Source of the DNA: Pseudomonadota bacterium
Lineage (GTDB): Bacteria > Pseudomonadota > Gammaproteobacteria > Steroidobacterales > Woeseiaceae
DNA: 10,868 bases
NCBI GenBank assembly: GCA_022567775.1
Contig: JADFGH010000033.1
Span: 1 to 10,868, forward strand
Direction: 5' to 3'
Of this stretch, positions 1-6,670 are shown piece by piece. The number at the start of each line of letters is the position of its first letter. Within the stretch, counting starts at the first letter, position 1. The position numbers were made by a program, and so were the translations under genes. The notes beneath the pieces are model-generated. The model saw nothing but the letters and a program-made list of their open reading frames with translations, did no database searches and was not told the DNA's origin.

Positions 1-1
1 T

Positions 2-688
2 ATTGGCGCCTCGATCGCGGCGACGCTTGCAGCTGCGGGCGCGACCGTGGTTGGTACAGCGACCACCGAGGGTGGCGCCGCCTCGATTACTGAAGCTTTG
101 GGTGCTGACAACCGGGGCGCCGTGCTCGACGTCGCCAGTGATGCATCGGTACAAAAACTGATCGGCGATATTCAAAGTAACGAAGGCGCGCCCACAATCG
201 TCGTCAATAATGCGGGAATTACCCGTGACAATCTGCTGATGCGAATGAAGGCAGAGGATTGGGATGCAGTGCTGTCAACCAACCTGTCCGGCGTCTATCG
301 CGTTTGCAAGGCATGCCTGCGCGGCATGCTGAAAGCCAGGCGCGGACGGATCATCAACATCGCCTCCGTCGTCGGCATCATGGGCAATCCCGGTCAGGCG
401 AATTACGCCGCCGCCAAGGCGGGCATAATTGGCTTCTCCAAATCCCTGGCCAGGGAGATCGGGTCCAGGAACATCACCGTCAACGTCGTTGCGCCGGGTT
501 TTGTCGACACGGACATGACGCGGGTCCTGTCGGACGCGCAGCGGGATACCATGCTGGCCCAGGTGCCACTGGGGAGGCTCGGCGACGCCCAGGAAATCGC
601 TGATTCGGTGGCGTTTCTGGCCTCGGACGCGGCGGCCTACATCACTGGCGAAACCCTGCACGTCAACGGCGGCCTGCTAATGGATTAA
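2..688 (+). CDS. fabG: 3-oxoacyl-[acyl-carrier-protein] reductase FabG, 5' partial
   Basis: NADPH-dependent reduction of 3-oxoacyl-ACP to 3-hydroxyacyl-ACP, the first reductive step of each type II fatty acid elongation cycle, in the cytoplasm. The frame is open from the first complete codon at base 2, which reads IGASIAATLAAAGATVVGTA and matches the end of the glycine-rich cofactor loop and the following helix and strand of short-chain dehydrogenases. I estimate that about 16 N-terminal residues lie outside the window, so the GTG at 47 is an internal codon and not the start. NNAGITRDNLLMRMK is the family NNAG region. The catalytic Ser (codon 365-367), Tyr (404-406) and Lys (416-418) of the S-Y-x3-K arrangement are all present, and the C-terminus ITGETLHVNGG is typical of FabG. 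The following acpP and fabF support this assignment over other SDR reductases. Confidence 0.96.
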   Translation: MGASIAATLAAAGATVVGTATTEGGAASITEALGADNRGAVLDVASDASVQKLIGDIQSNEGAPTIVVNNAGITRDNLLMRMKAEDWDAVLSTNLSGVYRVCKACLRGMLKARRGRIINIASVVGIMGNPGQANYAAAKAGIIGFSKSLAREIGSRNITVNVVAPGFVDTDMTRVLSDAQRDTMLAQVPLGRLGDAQEIADSVAFLASDAAAYITGETLHVNGGLLMD

Positions 689-714
689 TGCCTTAAAAAT
701 AGCGCAGCCGCCGG

Positions 715-743
715 TAGATTGCCCAATAGGATTCACATACAAT
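715..743 (+). promoter_or_regulatory. candidate sigma70-type promoter for acpP
   Basis: In the 135-base fabG-acpP gap there is a TACAAT hexamer (738-743, five of six consensus bases) with a poor -35 match, TAGATT (715-720), at a 17-base spacing. It would give a leader of roughly 70 bases before the acpP ATG. That leader contains short GC-rich inverted repeats at 749-760 (CCCA/TGGG) and 758-768 (GGGC/GCCC). A separate acpP promoter is expected because ACP is needed in large excess over its enzymes. The -35 match is weak, so this is only a candidate. Confidence 0.33.
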
Positions 744-823
744 ACCGTCCCACGAATGGGCCGGGCCCTAAATATCAAGGACTTACAGATTTCAGATTTC
801 TCTTCTGAGGAGAAGCGATCACT

Positions 824-1066
824 ATGAGCAGTATTGAAGAACAGGTTAAAAGCATCGTTGCAGAGCAACTGGGCGTTAAGGAAGAAGAGGTTACGAACGA
901 TGCGTCGTTTGTTGACGACCTTGGTGCCGACTCACTGGACACAGTTGAACTCGTCATGGCGCTGGAAGAGGAATTCGAAACCGAGATCCCCGATGAAGAC
1001 GCCGAAAAGATCACCACGGTGCAACAGGCAATCGATTTCGTTACCGCTCGTCAAAGCGATTCGTAG
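824..1066 (+). CDS. acpP: acyl carrier protein AcpP
   Basis: Small acidic cytoplasmic carrier that holds growing acyl chains as thioesters on a 4'-phosphopantetheine arm for fatty acid, lipid A and phospholipid synthesis. The protein is 80 residues, close to the usual 77-80, and strongly acidic. The modification site is Ser37 in the [18 protein letters not shown] motif of helix II, the recognition helix for partner enzymes. The C-terminal helix region [10 protein letters not shown] is also typical. The ATG at 824 is preceded by a GAGGAG Shine-Dalgarno sequence at 807-812. It lies between fabG and fabF as in most gammaproteobacteria, and it is flanked by a possible promoter upstream and a hairpin terminator downstream, which fits higher expression than its neighbours. 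Confidence 0.98.
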   Translation: MSSIEEQVKSIVAEQLGVKEEEVTNDASFVDDLGADSLDTVELVMALEEEFETEIPDEDAEKITTVQQAIDFVTARQSDS

Positions 1067-1070
1067 TTCA

Positions 1071-1106
1071 GGTTGGCGCAGTGGATGGGCACTGCGCTAA
1101 CTTTTC
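1071..1106 (+). terminator. hairpin terminator or attenuator between acpP and fabF
   Basis: Four bases after the acpP stop, TTGGCGCAGT (1073-1082) pairs with ACTGCGCTAA (1091-1100) over ten base pairs with one G-T wobble and an eight-base loop. The outer G1072-C1101 pair can extend the stem. It is followed directly by TTTTC (1102-1106). Stem strength, loop size and T-run fit a Rho-independent terminator that is probably leaky, since fabF follows with no obvious promoter of its own. Such an element would let acpP transcripts outnumber fabF transcripts. Confidence 0.6.
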
Positions 1107-1157
1107 AAAGCCGTTTTTCGATGCTGGCAGTTCTGCCACAACCGCCCGGATAATCTC

Positions 1158-2399
1158 TTGAGTAAGCGACGTGTCGTCATTACCGGCATGGGAATCATTT
1201 CCCCGGTTGGTAACCAAATTGAAACTGCCTGGCAAAATGTCTGTGAGGGCAGGTGCGGCCTGCGCAAACTCGAGGACTTCGATGTCAGTACGTTTACGAC
1301 GCAAATTGCGGGAACCATAACGGACTTTGATGTCACCGAGTATCTGCCAAAGAAAGATGCCCGGCGCATGGATATTTTCATGCACTACGGCATCGCCTCG
1401 TGTGTCGATGCGCTGCGCGATTCCGGTCTTGAAGTCACGGATGAAAACCGCCATCGCGTCGGTGTTGCGATGGGCGCCGGAATTGGTGGACTCGCGACCA
1501 TCGAGGACAACCACAACAAGTTTCTTGCCGGTGGATCGCGCAAGGTCTCGCCATTTTTTATTCCTGGCAGCATCATCAACATGGTGTCCGGCAACGTCAG
1601 CATACTGGAAAAAATCACCGGCCCGAATTTTTCTATTGTTTCGGCCTGTGCGACCTCCACGCATTGCATCGGTGTTGCGGCGCGCAGCGTTATGCATGGG
1701 GATGCCGACGTTATGCTCGCCGGCGGTTCCGAATATGCAACGACGCCGCTTGCGATTGGCGGCTTTTGTTCGGCCAGGGCCATGTCAACGCGTAACGATG
1801 AACCGGAGAAGGCCAGCAGGCCGTTCGACAGAGATCGTGACGGGTTCGTCCTGGGTAACGGGGCAGGGTGCGTGGTGCTCGAAGAACTTGAGCACGCCAG
1901 GGCGCGAGGCGCCCGGATTTATGCAGAAATGATCGGCTTTGGCATGAGTGGCGATGCTTACCACATCACCTCGCCACCTGCGGATGGCGAGGGCGCACGC
2001 CGATGCATGGTCGCGGCAATGAACGACGCGAATCTCAACCCGGCGGACATCGACTATTTGAATGCGCACGGCACCAGCACGCCGATTGGTGACAAAGGCG
2101 AAACGATTGCGATTAAAAGAGCGTTTGGCGATGCTGCATACAGCCTGGCGGTCAGTTCCACGAAATCCTGTACCGGGCATTTGCTCGGTGCTGCCGGTGT
2201 CGTTGAGGCGATATTCTCAATCCTGGCAATTCGCGACCAGGTGTTGCCGCCGACGATCAATCTCGACCATCCGGACCCGGAGTGCGATCTCGATTACGTC
2301 CCGCATACGGCGCGCGAAGCGGAGGTCAAAACGGTCATCTCGAATTCATTCGGATTTGGCGGCACCAACGCCAGCCTGATCTTCCGGGCATTGGACTGA
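1158..2399 (+). CDS. fabF: 3-oxoacyl-ACP synthase II FabF (KAS II)
   Basis: Condenses malonyl-ACP with acyl-ACP to extend the chain by two carbons; cytoplasmic, working with AcpP and FabG encoded just upstream. At 413 residues it has the same length as E. coli FabF. The Cys-His-His triad of KAS I/II enzymes is present: Cys164 in VSACATST, His304 in NAHGTSTP and His341 in TGHLLGAAG. The glycine-rich C-terminus NSFGFGGTNASL is also present. The start is TTG at 1158: the N-terminus then reads SKRRVVITGMGIISPVGN, aligning with the E. coli start, and no ATG or GTG occurs in frame between it and the stop at 1098-1100. There is no clear Shine-Dalgarno sequence. Length and gene position favour FabF over FabB. 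Confidence 0.97.
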   Translation: MSKRRVVITGMGIISPVGNQIETAWQNVCEGRCGLRKLEDFDVSTFTTQIAGTITDFDVTEYLPKKDARRMDIFMHYGIASCVDALRDSGLEVTDENRHRVGVAMGAGIGGLATIEDNHNKFLAGGSRKVSPFFIPGSIINMVSGNVSILEKITGPNFSIVSACATSTHCIGVAARSVMHGDADVMLAGGSEYATTPLAIGGFCSARAMSTRNDEPEKASRPFDRDRDGFVLGNGAGCVVLEELEHARARGARIYAEMIGFGMSGDAYHITSPPADGEGARRCMVAAMNDANLNPADIDYLNAHGTSTPIGDKGETIAIKRAFGDAAYSLAVSSTKSCTGHLLGAAGVVEAIFSILAIRDQVLPPTINLDHPDPECDLDYVPHTAREAEVKTVISNSFGFGGTNASLIFRALD

Positions 2400-2428
2400 T
2401 TCCGGGGGTTACGATCGTTGAACTGCCC

Positions 2429-3469
2429 GTGAAGCGTCTTGTCCTGGCTGTTATCGGAGTTCTCGCGGTAGCAGCGCTTGGCATTGCCGTGCTGGGACTG
2501 CAGGTCAGGCAGTTCCTGAATTCCGCGATGGCGATACCTGGTGACTCGGTGGTCTTCGAGATCCCCGCTGGCAGTGCGTTTGCCGCAATCAGCCGTGATC
2601 TTGCTGAACATGGCTACATTGAGCACCCCGCCTGGTTTCGCTGGTATGCGCGGCTGACCGACCGGGCAGCCGCGGTACACGCCGGTGAATACCTGATCGA
2701 CGCCGGCACAACGCCGCGGCAATTGCTGCAAATGTTCGTGGGTGGTGAGGTAAAGCTCTATTCGTTCACTATTGTCGAGGGGTGGACATTTCGCGAGCTG
2801 ATCGCGGCGCTGACTGAGAATGACACGGTGGACGTCAGTATCGACTATGCGGACTGGCCGCGCATACTCGATTCGTTTGCCGCCGCAGCGCAACATCCCG
2901 AAGGACTGTTTTTGCCGGAAACCTATCGCTATCCAAAGGGAACCACCGGCGTTGATATCCTCAGGCAGGCGTTCACGTTGATGCAGGAGACGCTGGCCGC
3001 GGAATGGCAGGACCGGGATCAGGATCTGCCGATTACGAGCCCTTACGAGGCGCTGATCCTTGCATCAATCGTCGAAAAAGAAACTGCGCTGGCTGCGGAA
3101 AGGCCGAGAATTGCCGGTGTTTTTACGCGCCGGCTCGAGCAGCGCATGCGCCTGCAAACAGATCCAACGGTGATTTACGGCATTGGTGTCGACTTCAACG
3201 GTAATTTGACGCGCCGGGATTTGCGGACCGACACCCCTTATAACACTTACACGCGAGGTGGTTTGCCGCCGACCCCGATCGCCTTGCCAGGCAGGGCGGC
3301 AATCAATGCGGCCGTGCAGCCGGCTGCAGGCTCAGAACTGTATTTCGTGGCGTCCGGCCTGGGCGATGGCAGTCACAAGTTCTCGGATACGAAAGCCGAA
3401 CATGATATTGCCGTGCGGGAATACCTCCGGCGTCAGCGAGCGTCACGCAATAATGCGAGAGGTCAGTAA
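2429..3469 (+). CDS. mltG: endolytic murein transglycosylase MltG (YceG)
   Basis: Inner-membrane lytic transglycosylase that cleaves nascent glycan strands and so sets their length during peptidoglycan synthesis. I place the start at GTG 2429, giving 346 residues (E. coli has 340). The product begins MKRLVLAVIGVLAVAALGIAV, a single membrane anchor (about 3-24), followed by a periplasmic LysM-like region (about 38-105) and the YceG catalytic domain. The catalytic glutamate motif ASIVEKE is at about 212-218. It is followed by RLQTDPTVIYG and by the YNTYTRGGLPPTPI signature near the end. The reading frame is open further upstream to 2282, but that would overlap fabF by over 100 bases and contains no membrane start. 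It lies 29 bases after fabF and two bases before tmk. pabC, often found between fabF and mltG, is missing. Confidence 0.93.
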   Translation: MKRLVLAVIGVLAVAALGIAVLGLQVRQFLNSAMAIPGDSVVFEIPAGSAFAAISRDLAEHGYIEHPAWFRWYARLTDRAAAVHAGEYLIDAGTTPRQLLQMFVGGEVKLYSFTIVEGWTFRELIAALTENDTVDVSIDYADWPRILDSFAAAAQHPEGLFLPETYRYPKGTTGVDILRQAFTLMQETLAAEWQDRDQDLPITSPYEALILASIVEKETALAAERPRIAGVFTRRLEQRMRLQTDPTVIYGIGVDFNGNLTRRDLRTDTPYNTYTRGGLPPTPIALPGRAAINAAVQPAAGSELYFVASGLGDGSHKFSDTKAEHDIAVREYLRRQRASRNNARGQ

Positions 3470-3471
3470 GG

Positions 3472-4098
3472 ATGCGCGGCAAATTCGTCACTGTTGAGGG
3501 CATCGAGGGCGTTGGCAAGTCGACCAATATCGATTTTCTGTCCTCCATCATCGAAGCAAAGGGCTTCACCGTGCTGCGGACAAGGGAGCCTGGTGGCACA
3601 CCGATGGCTGAGCGCATTCGTCAAATGCTGCTCGAGCATGGGGAGGAGCCGTTGCCGGATATTGCCGAGTTGCTGCTGTTTTTCGCCTCGCGATCACTGC
3701 ACATCAGCAATACAATACGGCCGGCGCTTGCTGCCGGGCAGTGGGTTGTCTGCGATCGGTTCACCGATGCCAGCCGCGCCTACCAGGGACACGGCCGCGG
3801 TTTGGGCCTTGAACGAATAAACCTGATGGCACAATGGGTGCAGGAAGACCTGCAGCCGGACCTGACCCTGCTGCTCGATGCACCGGTGGAACTCGGCATG
3901 GCAAGAGCGAAGAAACGCGGCGCGGCTGACCGGCTGGAATCGGAAGACGCCGGTTTCTATCAGCGGGTGCGGGATGGCTACCTGGGGCTGGCGGCAGCGG
4001 AACCGGAGCGTTTTGCAGTGATTGACGCGAGCCGGGAACTTGAGCAGGTTCAGGCTGCGATTACGCTTGCAATCAACCGGCTGCTAAGTAACAGTTAA
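3472..4098 (+). CDS. tmk: thymidylate kinase
   Basis: Phosphorylates dTMP to dTDP with ATP, an essential step in dTTP supply; cytoplasmic. The 208-residue protein has the P-loop GIEGVGKST (10-18), the REPGGTP motif (38-44), the dTMP-binding DRF (95-97) with AYQGHGRGL (103-111), and a lid region RAKKRGAADRLE (145-156) carrying arginines. A P-loop without arginine together with a basic lid is the E. coli-type (class II) pattern. The ATG at 3472 follows the mltG stop by two bases. GAGAGG (3457-3462), inside the end of mltG, is a likely ribosome-binding site, so the two genes are probably co-transcribed and translationally linked. Confidence 0.96.
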   Translation: MRGKFVTVEGIEGVGKSTNIDFLSSIIEAKGFTVLRTREPGGTPMAERIRQMLLEHGEEPLPDIAELLLFFASRSLHISNTIRPALAAGQWVVCDRFTDASRAYQGHGRGLGLERINLMAQWVQEDLQPDLTLLLDAPVELGMARAKKRGAADRLESEDAGFYQRVRDGYLGLAAAEPERFAVIDASRELEQVQAAITLAINRLLSNS

Positions 4099-4120
4099 GA
4101 TTAAGAAAGTATTATAAGTC

Positions 4121-4126
4121 TATAAT
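4121..4126 (+). promoter_or_regulatory. TATAAT element directly before holB
   Basis: The 32 bases between tmk and holB are strikingly AT-rich for this region and contain a perfect TATAAT (4121-4126) five bases before the holB ATG. TTAAGA occurs twice upstream (4095-4100 and 4101-4106), but neither copy has a normal 16-18 base spacing. If it functions as a -10 box, transcription would begin at about the holB start codon and give a leaderless or nearly leaderless message. It may be a chance match in AT-rich DNA. Confidence 0.28.
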
Positions 4127-4130
4127 AAAT

Positions 4131-5075
4131 ATGGAAATACCATGGCTAAATCAGATCACGGATGGTTGGCGTGCAAGCGTGATGGCTGGCCGCGCACCGC
4201 ACGCGCTCATGCTGTTTGGGGCACCAGGTACGGGTAAACGATGTGCTGCGGCCTGGATTGCCCGCTGCCGGCTTGGTTTGAGTGAACTGCAGTCTGAGCC
4301 GCAATATCCATTGACTATCCCGGAACACGCAGATCTTCGTTGGCTTTCGCCACCCGAAGACAAACATGCGATTGGTATCGAACAGATACGTGAACTGGTT
4401 GCCGCCTTGAGCCTGACCAGCTATGCGGGTGGCGCAAAGGTTGCGGTCATTGATCCGGCGCAAGCCATGACGGCGAGTGCGGCAAACAGTCTTCTGAAGA
4501 CGCTGGAGGAGCCGCCGGGTGACACATTACTGATTCTTGTAGCCGACCGGCCTGGACGCTTGCCGGCAACCATTTTAAGCCGCTGTCAGCGGGTCGGCGT
4601 GGCACTTCCCCCGAAGGCTTCAAGCCTTGCGTGGCTGGATCGTTTGCAGGTGTCCAGCGGGTGGCCGGCGGCACTGCGGGCGGCCGGCAATGCGCCGCTG
4701 GCGGCGGTAGCGTCGCTAGCCCGGATGGAGGACACGGAGACGATGGCAAGGGATTTTGCCGCCCTGCCTGAGCACCACGCATCTCCGCTGGAGGTTGCGG
4801 GACGCTGGGCCAAACACGAGCCCGAATTCGTTCTGGACTGGTTGTGCAGGCAGGTGCAGCTCTGCATATTGCGCATCTTCGGTGGGCGTGCAGCAATGCC
4901 GGGCGGCGGTATCAGTGATTCTGTGTTGCAACGCATGGACAGGCGAAATCTGTTCTGCTATTTAGATATCATTAATAAACTACGTAGTCGGCCGGTGGAC
5001 TCATTCAATGTGCAGCTCACGCTCGAGAGCTTGCTGATTGATTGGGCCGGCGGCTTGCCGCATCGGGACATGTAG
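4131..5075 (+). CDS. holB: DNA polymerase III subunit delta-prime
   Basis: Clamp-loader subunit of the DNA polymerase III holoenzyme, acting with tau/gamma (DnaX) and delta (HolA) to open and load the beta clamp. The protein has 314 residues against 334 in E. coli. The N-terminus MEIPWLNQ aligns with the PWL region of other HolB proteins, supporting ATG 4131 although no Shine-Dalgarno sequence is visible. A Walker-A-like GAPGTGKR (30-37) is present, followed by GGAKVAVIDPA (100-110), the clamp-loader core ANSLLKTLEEPP (118-129) and the conserved SRC motif (150-152), whose arginine completes a neighbouring ATP site. The four-cysteine zinc module expected at about residues 46-70 is absent: only Cys46 remains and the stretch is shortened. 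Position between tmk and pilZ is the classical one. Confidence 0.93.
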   Translation: MEIPWLNQITDGWRASVMAGRAPHALMLFGAPGTGKRCAAAWIARCRLGLSELQSEPQYPLTIPEHADLRWLSPPEDKHAIGIEQIRELVAALSLTSYAGGAKVAVIDPAQAMTASAANSLLKTLEEPPGDTLLILVADRPGRLPATILSRCQRVGVALPPKASSLAWLDRLQVSSGWPAALRAAGNAPLAAVASLARMEDTETMARDFAALPEHHASPLEVAGRWAKHEPEFVLDWLCRQVQLCILRIFGGRAAMPGGGISDSVLQRMDRRNLFCYLDIINKLRSRPVDSFNVQLTLESLLIDWAGGLPHRDM

Positions 5076-5094
5076 TGGGAACAGAGTAATACGA

Positions 5095-5433
5095 ATGGCA
5101 AAGCCTGGACTTTTGACACTGACAATCAAAGACAAAAGTGCGCTTTATCTGGCGTATATGCCCTTTGTGATCAACGGCGGATTATTTATCCCGACCAACA
5201 GCTCGTACCGGCTGGGGGATGAAGTATTCATGCTTCTGAACCTGATGGGCGAGGACGAAAAGATTCCGGTTGCCGGCACCGTGATCTGGATGACGCCGAA
5301 GGGTGCGCAGGGCAAACGAACGGCCGGCATCGGCGTCCAGTTCAGCGACCAGGACCAGGGCAATACGCAGAAGAAGATCGAAAATTATTTGGCGGGCGCG
5401 CTCGGCGGTGACAAACCTACGCACACAATGTAG
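5095..5433 (+). CDS. pilZ: type IV pilus assembly protein PilZ
   Basis: Founding type of the PilZ family, required for type IV pilus biogenesis; in Xanthomonas it links the pilus ATPase PilB to FimX. The start at ATG 5095 gives 112 residues beginning MAKPGLLTLTIKDKSALYLA. An upstream extension in the same frame would overlap holB. The core YMPFVINGGLFIP, LGDEVFMLLNL, KIPVAGTVIW and AGIGVQF matches PilZ of Pseudomonas. It has no N-terminal RxxxR motif, and the D/NxSxxG motif is replaced by NGGLFIP (27-33), so it is not expected to bind cyclic-di-GMP directly. It lies 19 bases after holB, as in pseudomonads, and ends the plus-strand cluster. Confidence 0.93.
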   Translation: MAKPGLLTLTIKDKSALYLAYMPFVINGGLFIPTNSSYRLGDEVFMLLNLMGEDEKIPVAGTVIWMTPKGAQGKRTAGIGVQFSDQDQGNTQKKIENYLAGALGGDKPTHTM

Positions 5434-5435
5434 GT
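5415..5435 (+). terminator. weak hairpin at the end of pilZ
   Basis: ACCTAC (5415-5420) and GTAGGT (5430-5435) form a six-base-pair stem with a nine-base loop that spans the pilZ stop codon. Only a short ATTT follows, so termination strength is doubtful. It lies in the convergent gap with the cNMP-rhodanese gene, where a terminator would be expected. Confidence 0.25.
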
Positions 5436-5445
5436 ATTTGTGGCT

Positions 5446-5468
5446 TGTGGGAGCGGCTTTAGGTTGCG
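5446..5468. repeat. REP-like sequence, decayed second arm
   Basis: TGTGGGAGCGGCTTTAG (5446-5462) resembles the first arm and loop of REP elements common between genes in Pseudomonas and Xanthomonas relatives. The expected returning arm (GCCGCG) is degenerate here (GTTGCG), so a full stem does not form. It sits at the convergent junction of two genes, the usual REP location, and overlaps the stop codon of the minus-strand gene. Only one copy is visible in the window, so family membership is a resemblance, not proof. Confidence 0.35.
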
Positions 5469-6502
5469 TTAATCCCGCCCTTCAGGACGTAGGCCTGGTA
5501 ACCACGTTCACCCAGGATATAGGCGCCTGCTGAACTCCGCCGCCCGGTATCGCAACACAACACGTATTTCTTATCCTGATCGAGCGCGTTGATCTTCAGG
5601 CGAATGAAATACAACGGAATATTGATTGCGCCTTCCTTGTGGTTATTTTCAAACTCACTGGGCAGACGCACATCCAGCCATAGTCCGCCGTTCTTGACGA
5701 TTTCTTCCGCCTCGCTCACTGAAACCCAGTCAAGCATTGGCTCATTCAAGAGGTTCCTGAAGTCATCCTTGCCGAGTCGCATCACTGCGCCATCAGTGCT
5801 CATCGTCACGGTCGCGTTTCGTTTCGCATCAGAGATCAGTGCTTCTTCGCCAAATGTATCGCCGACGCCCAGTTCCGCGAGCTTGATGCCATCTTTGTTC
5901 AACGGTGTTTCTCGCGTAACAAGACACCGGCCGCGGGTCAGCACGTAGAAGTAGTCACCCTCAGCTCCTTGTTTCAACACGACATCGCCAGCCTTGTAAT
6001 TTATCTGCTGCATACGCATGAAAATCGCCTGGATATTGGCAGGCGGAATCTTGTGAAACGCTTTTGTTTGCAAAAGCATCGTCATCCAGTCGTCGCCACC
6101 GCCTCCTCCGCCCTTGTCGTTCAATTCGGAGACCTCGTAGGATCCGGTCTGGTCCCATGTCAGCATTACGTCGAGCAGATCACTATCAATGGAGATGTAT
6201 TGAACGCGGTCGCGTGCGCGCGCGGCAACACGGCGTGGAAAAACTGCGGCGACGGGATTGCGGGCGGCGGCGGTGCCACCCTTTATGATTTCCTCGACCT
6301 TGCCATCGGAGATAAGTTCGAGAGAACCGGACACGACGTACACGGTGCGTTTTTCCGTGTCGCCTTCCTTGAACAGGAATTGTCGAGGCGACAGCTCACG
6401 GATCTGCACCTTCCTCGCAAGGGCAGCCAGGTTGTCCCGCTTCAGTCCATCCAGTGGGGAAAAGGTCCTGAGCAGTTCTGTATCCAGCTGCTCACCCGTC
6501 AT
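5459..6502 (-). CDS. cyclic-nucleotide-binding-like protein with C-terminal rhodanese domain
   Basis: A 347-residue predicted cytoplasmic protein with three modules. Residues about 10-118 resemble a cNMP-binding beta-roll (FLFKEGDTEKRTVYVVSG) but lack a proper phosphate-binding cassette. A run of six glycines (131-136) forms a linker. Residues about 145-255 form a second cNMP-binding domain with AGDVVLKQGAEGDYFYVLTRG and an intact cassette, FGEEALISDAKRNATV (218-232). Residues about 262-347 form a rhodanese domain with LDVRLPSEF and the loop CDTGRRS starting at Cys317. The ATG at 6500-6502 has an AAGGA site at 6509-6513. The second domain probably senses a cyclic nucleotide, and the rhodanese part could carry persulfide sulfur. 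I know no established pathway for this architecture, and no helix-turn-helix is seen, so it is not a CRP-type regulator. Confidence 0.9.
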   Translation of the reverse strand: MTGEQLDTELLRTFSPLDGLKRDNLAALARKVQIRELSPRQFLFKEGDTEKRTVYVVSGSLELISDGKVEEIIKGGTAAARNPVAAVFPRRVAARARDRVQYISIDSDLLDVMLTWDQTGSYEVSELNDKGGGGGGDDWMTMLLQTKAFHKIPPANIQAIFMRMQQINYKAGDVVLKQGAEGDYFYVLTRGRCLVTRETPLNKDGIKLAELGVGDTFGEEALISDAKRNATVTMSTDGAVMRLGKDDFRNLLNEPMLDWVSVSEAEEIVKNGGLWLDVRLPSEFENNHKEGAINIPLYFIRLKINALDQDKKYVLCCDTGRRSSAGAYILGERGYQAYVLKGGINAT

Positions 6503-6670
6503 TTCTCATCCTTTAATGCTCTCGTTTTTCGCTCTTGCCGCAGGTTCCGACTGAGGTCTGCGAATGTCCCTAAGCCCTTATTCTACCTTCAATTTGTTGG
6601 CTTCCGATACAGTAATGCTCGCCTAGCGAGAAGCGGCGCACAGTTTAGCAACATGACGGCCGGAGGGAAG
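6503..6670. other. intergenic region upstream of the cNMP-rhodanese gene
   Basis: This 168-base gap separates two minus-strand genes. On the minus strand a TAGAAT hexamer (plus coordinates 6580-6585, five of six -10 bases) could promote the cNMP-rhodanese gene with a leader of about 70 bases, but no convincing -35 box lies upstream. CTCGC-CTA-GCGAG (6618-6630) is a perfect small hairpin without a T-run on the minus strand, so it is not a clear terminator for the FadJ-like gene. I see no further gene or RNA here; a long plus-strand reading frame through it is an antisense shadow. Confidence 0.35.

Noticed and set aside
2282..2428. Upstream extension of mltG by 49 codons
   Set aside because: It would overlap fabF by over 100 bases and bury the membrane anchor; GTG 2429 gives the family length.
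5038..5094. Upstream extension of pilZ
   Set aside because: It overlaps the end of holB, and ATG 5095 gives the length and N-terminus of known PilZ proteins.
6060..6077. Perfect inverted repeat GCTTTTG/CAAAAGC inside the cNMP-rhodanese gene
   Set aside because: It lies within coding sequence in an ordinary helix region and has no supporting context; probably chance.
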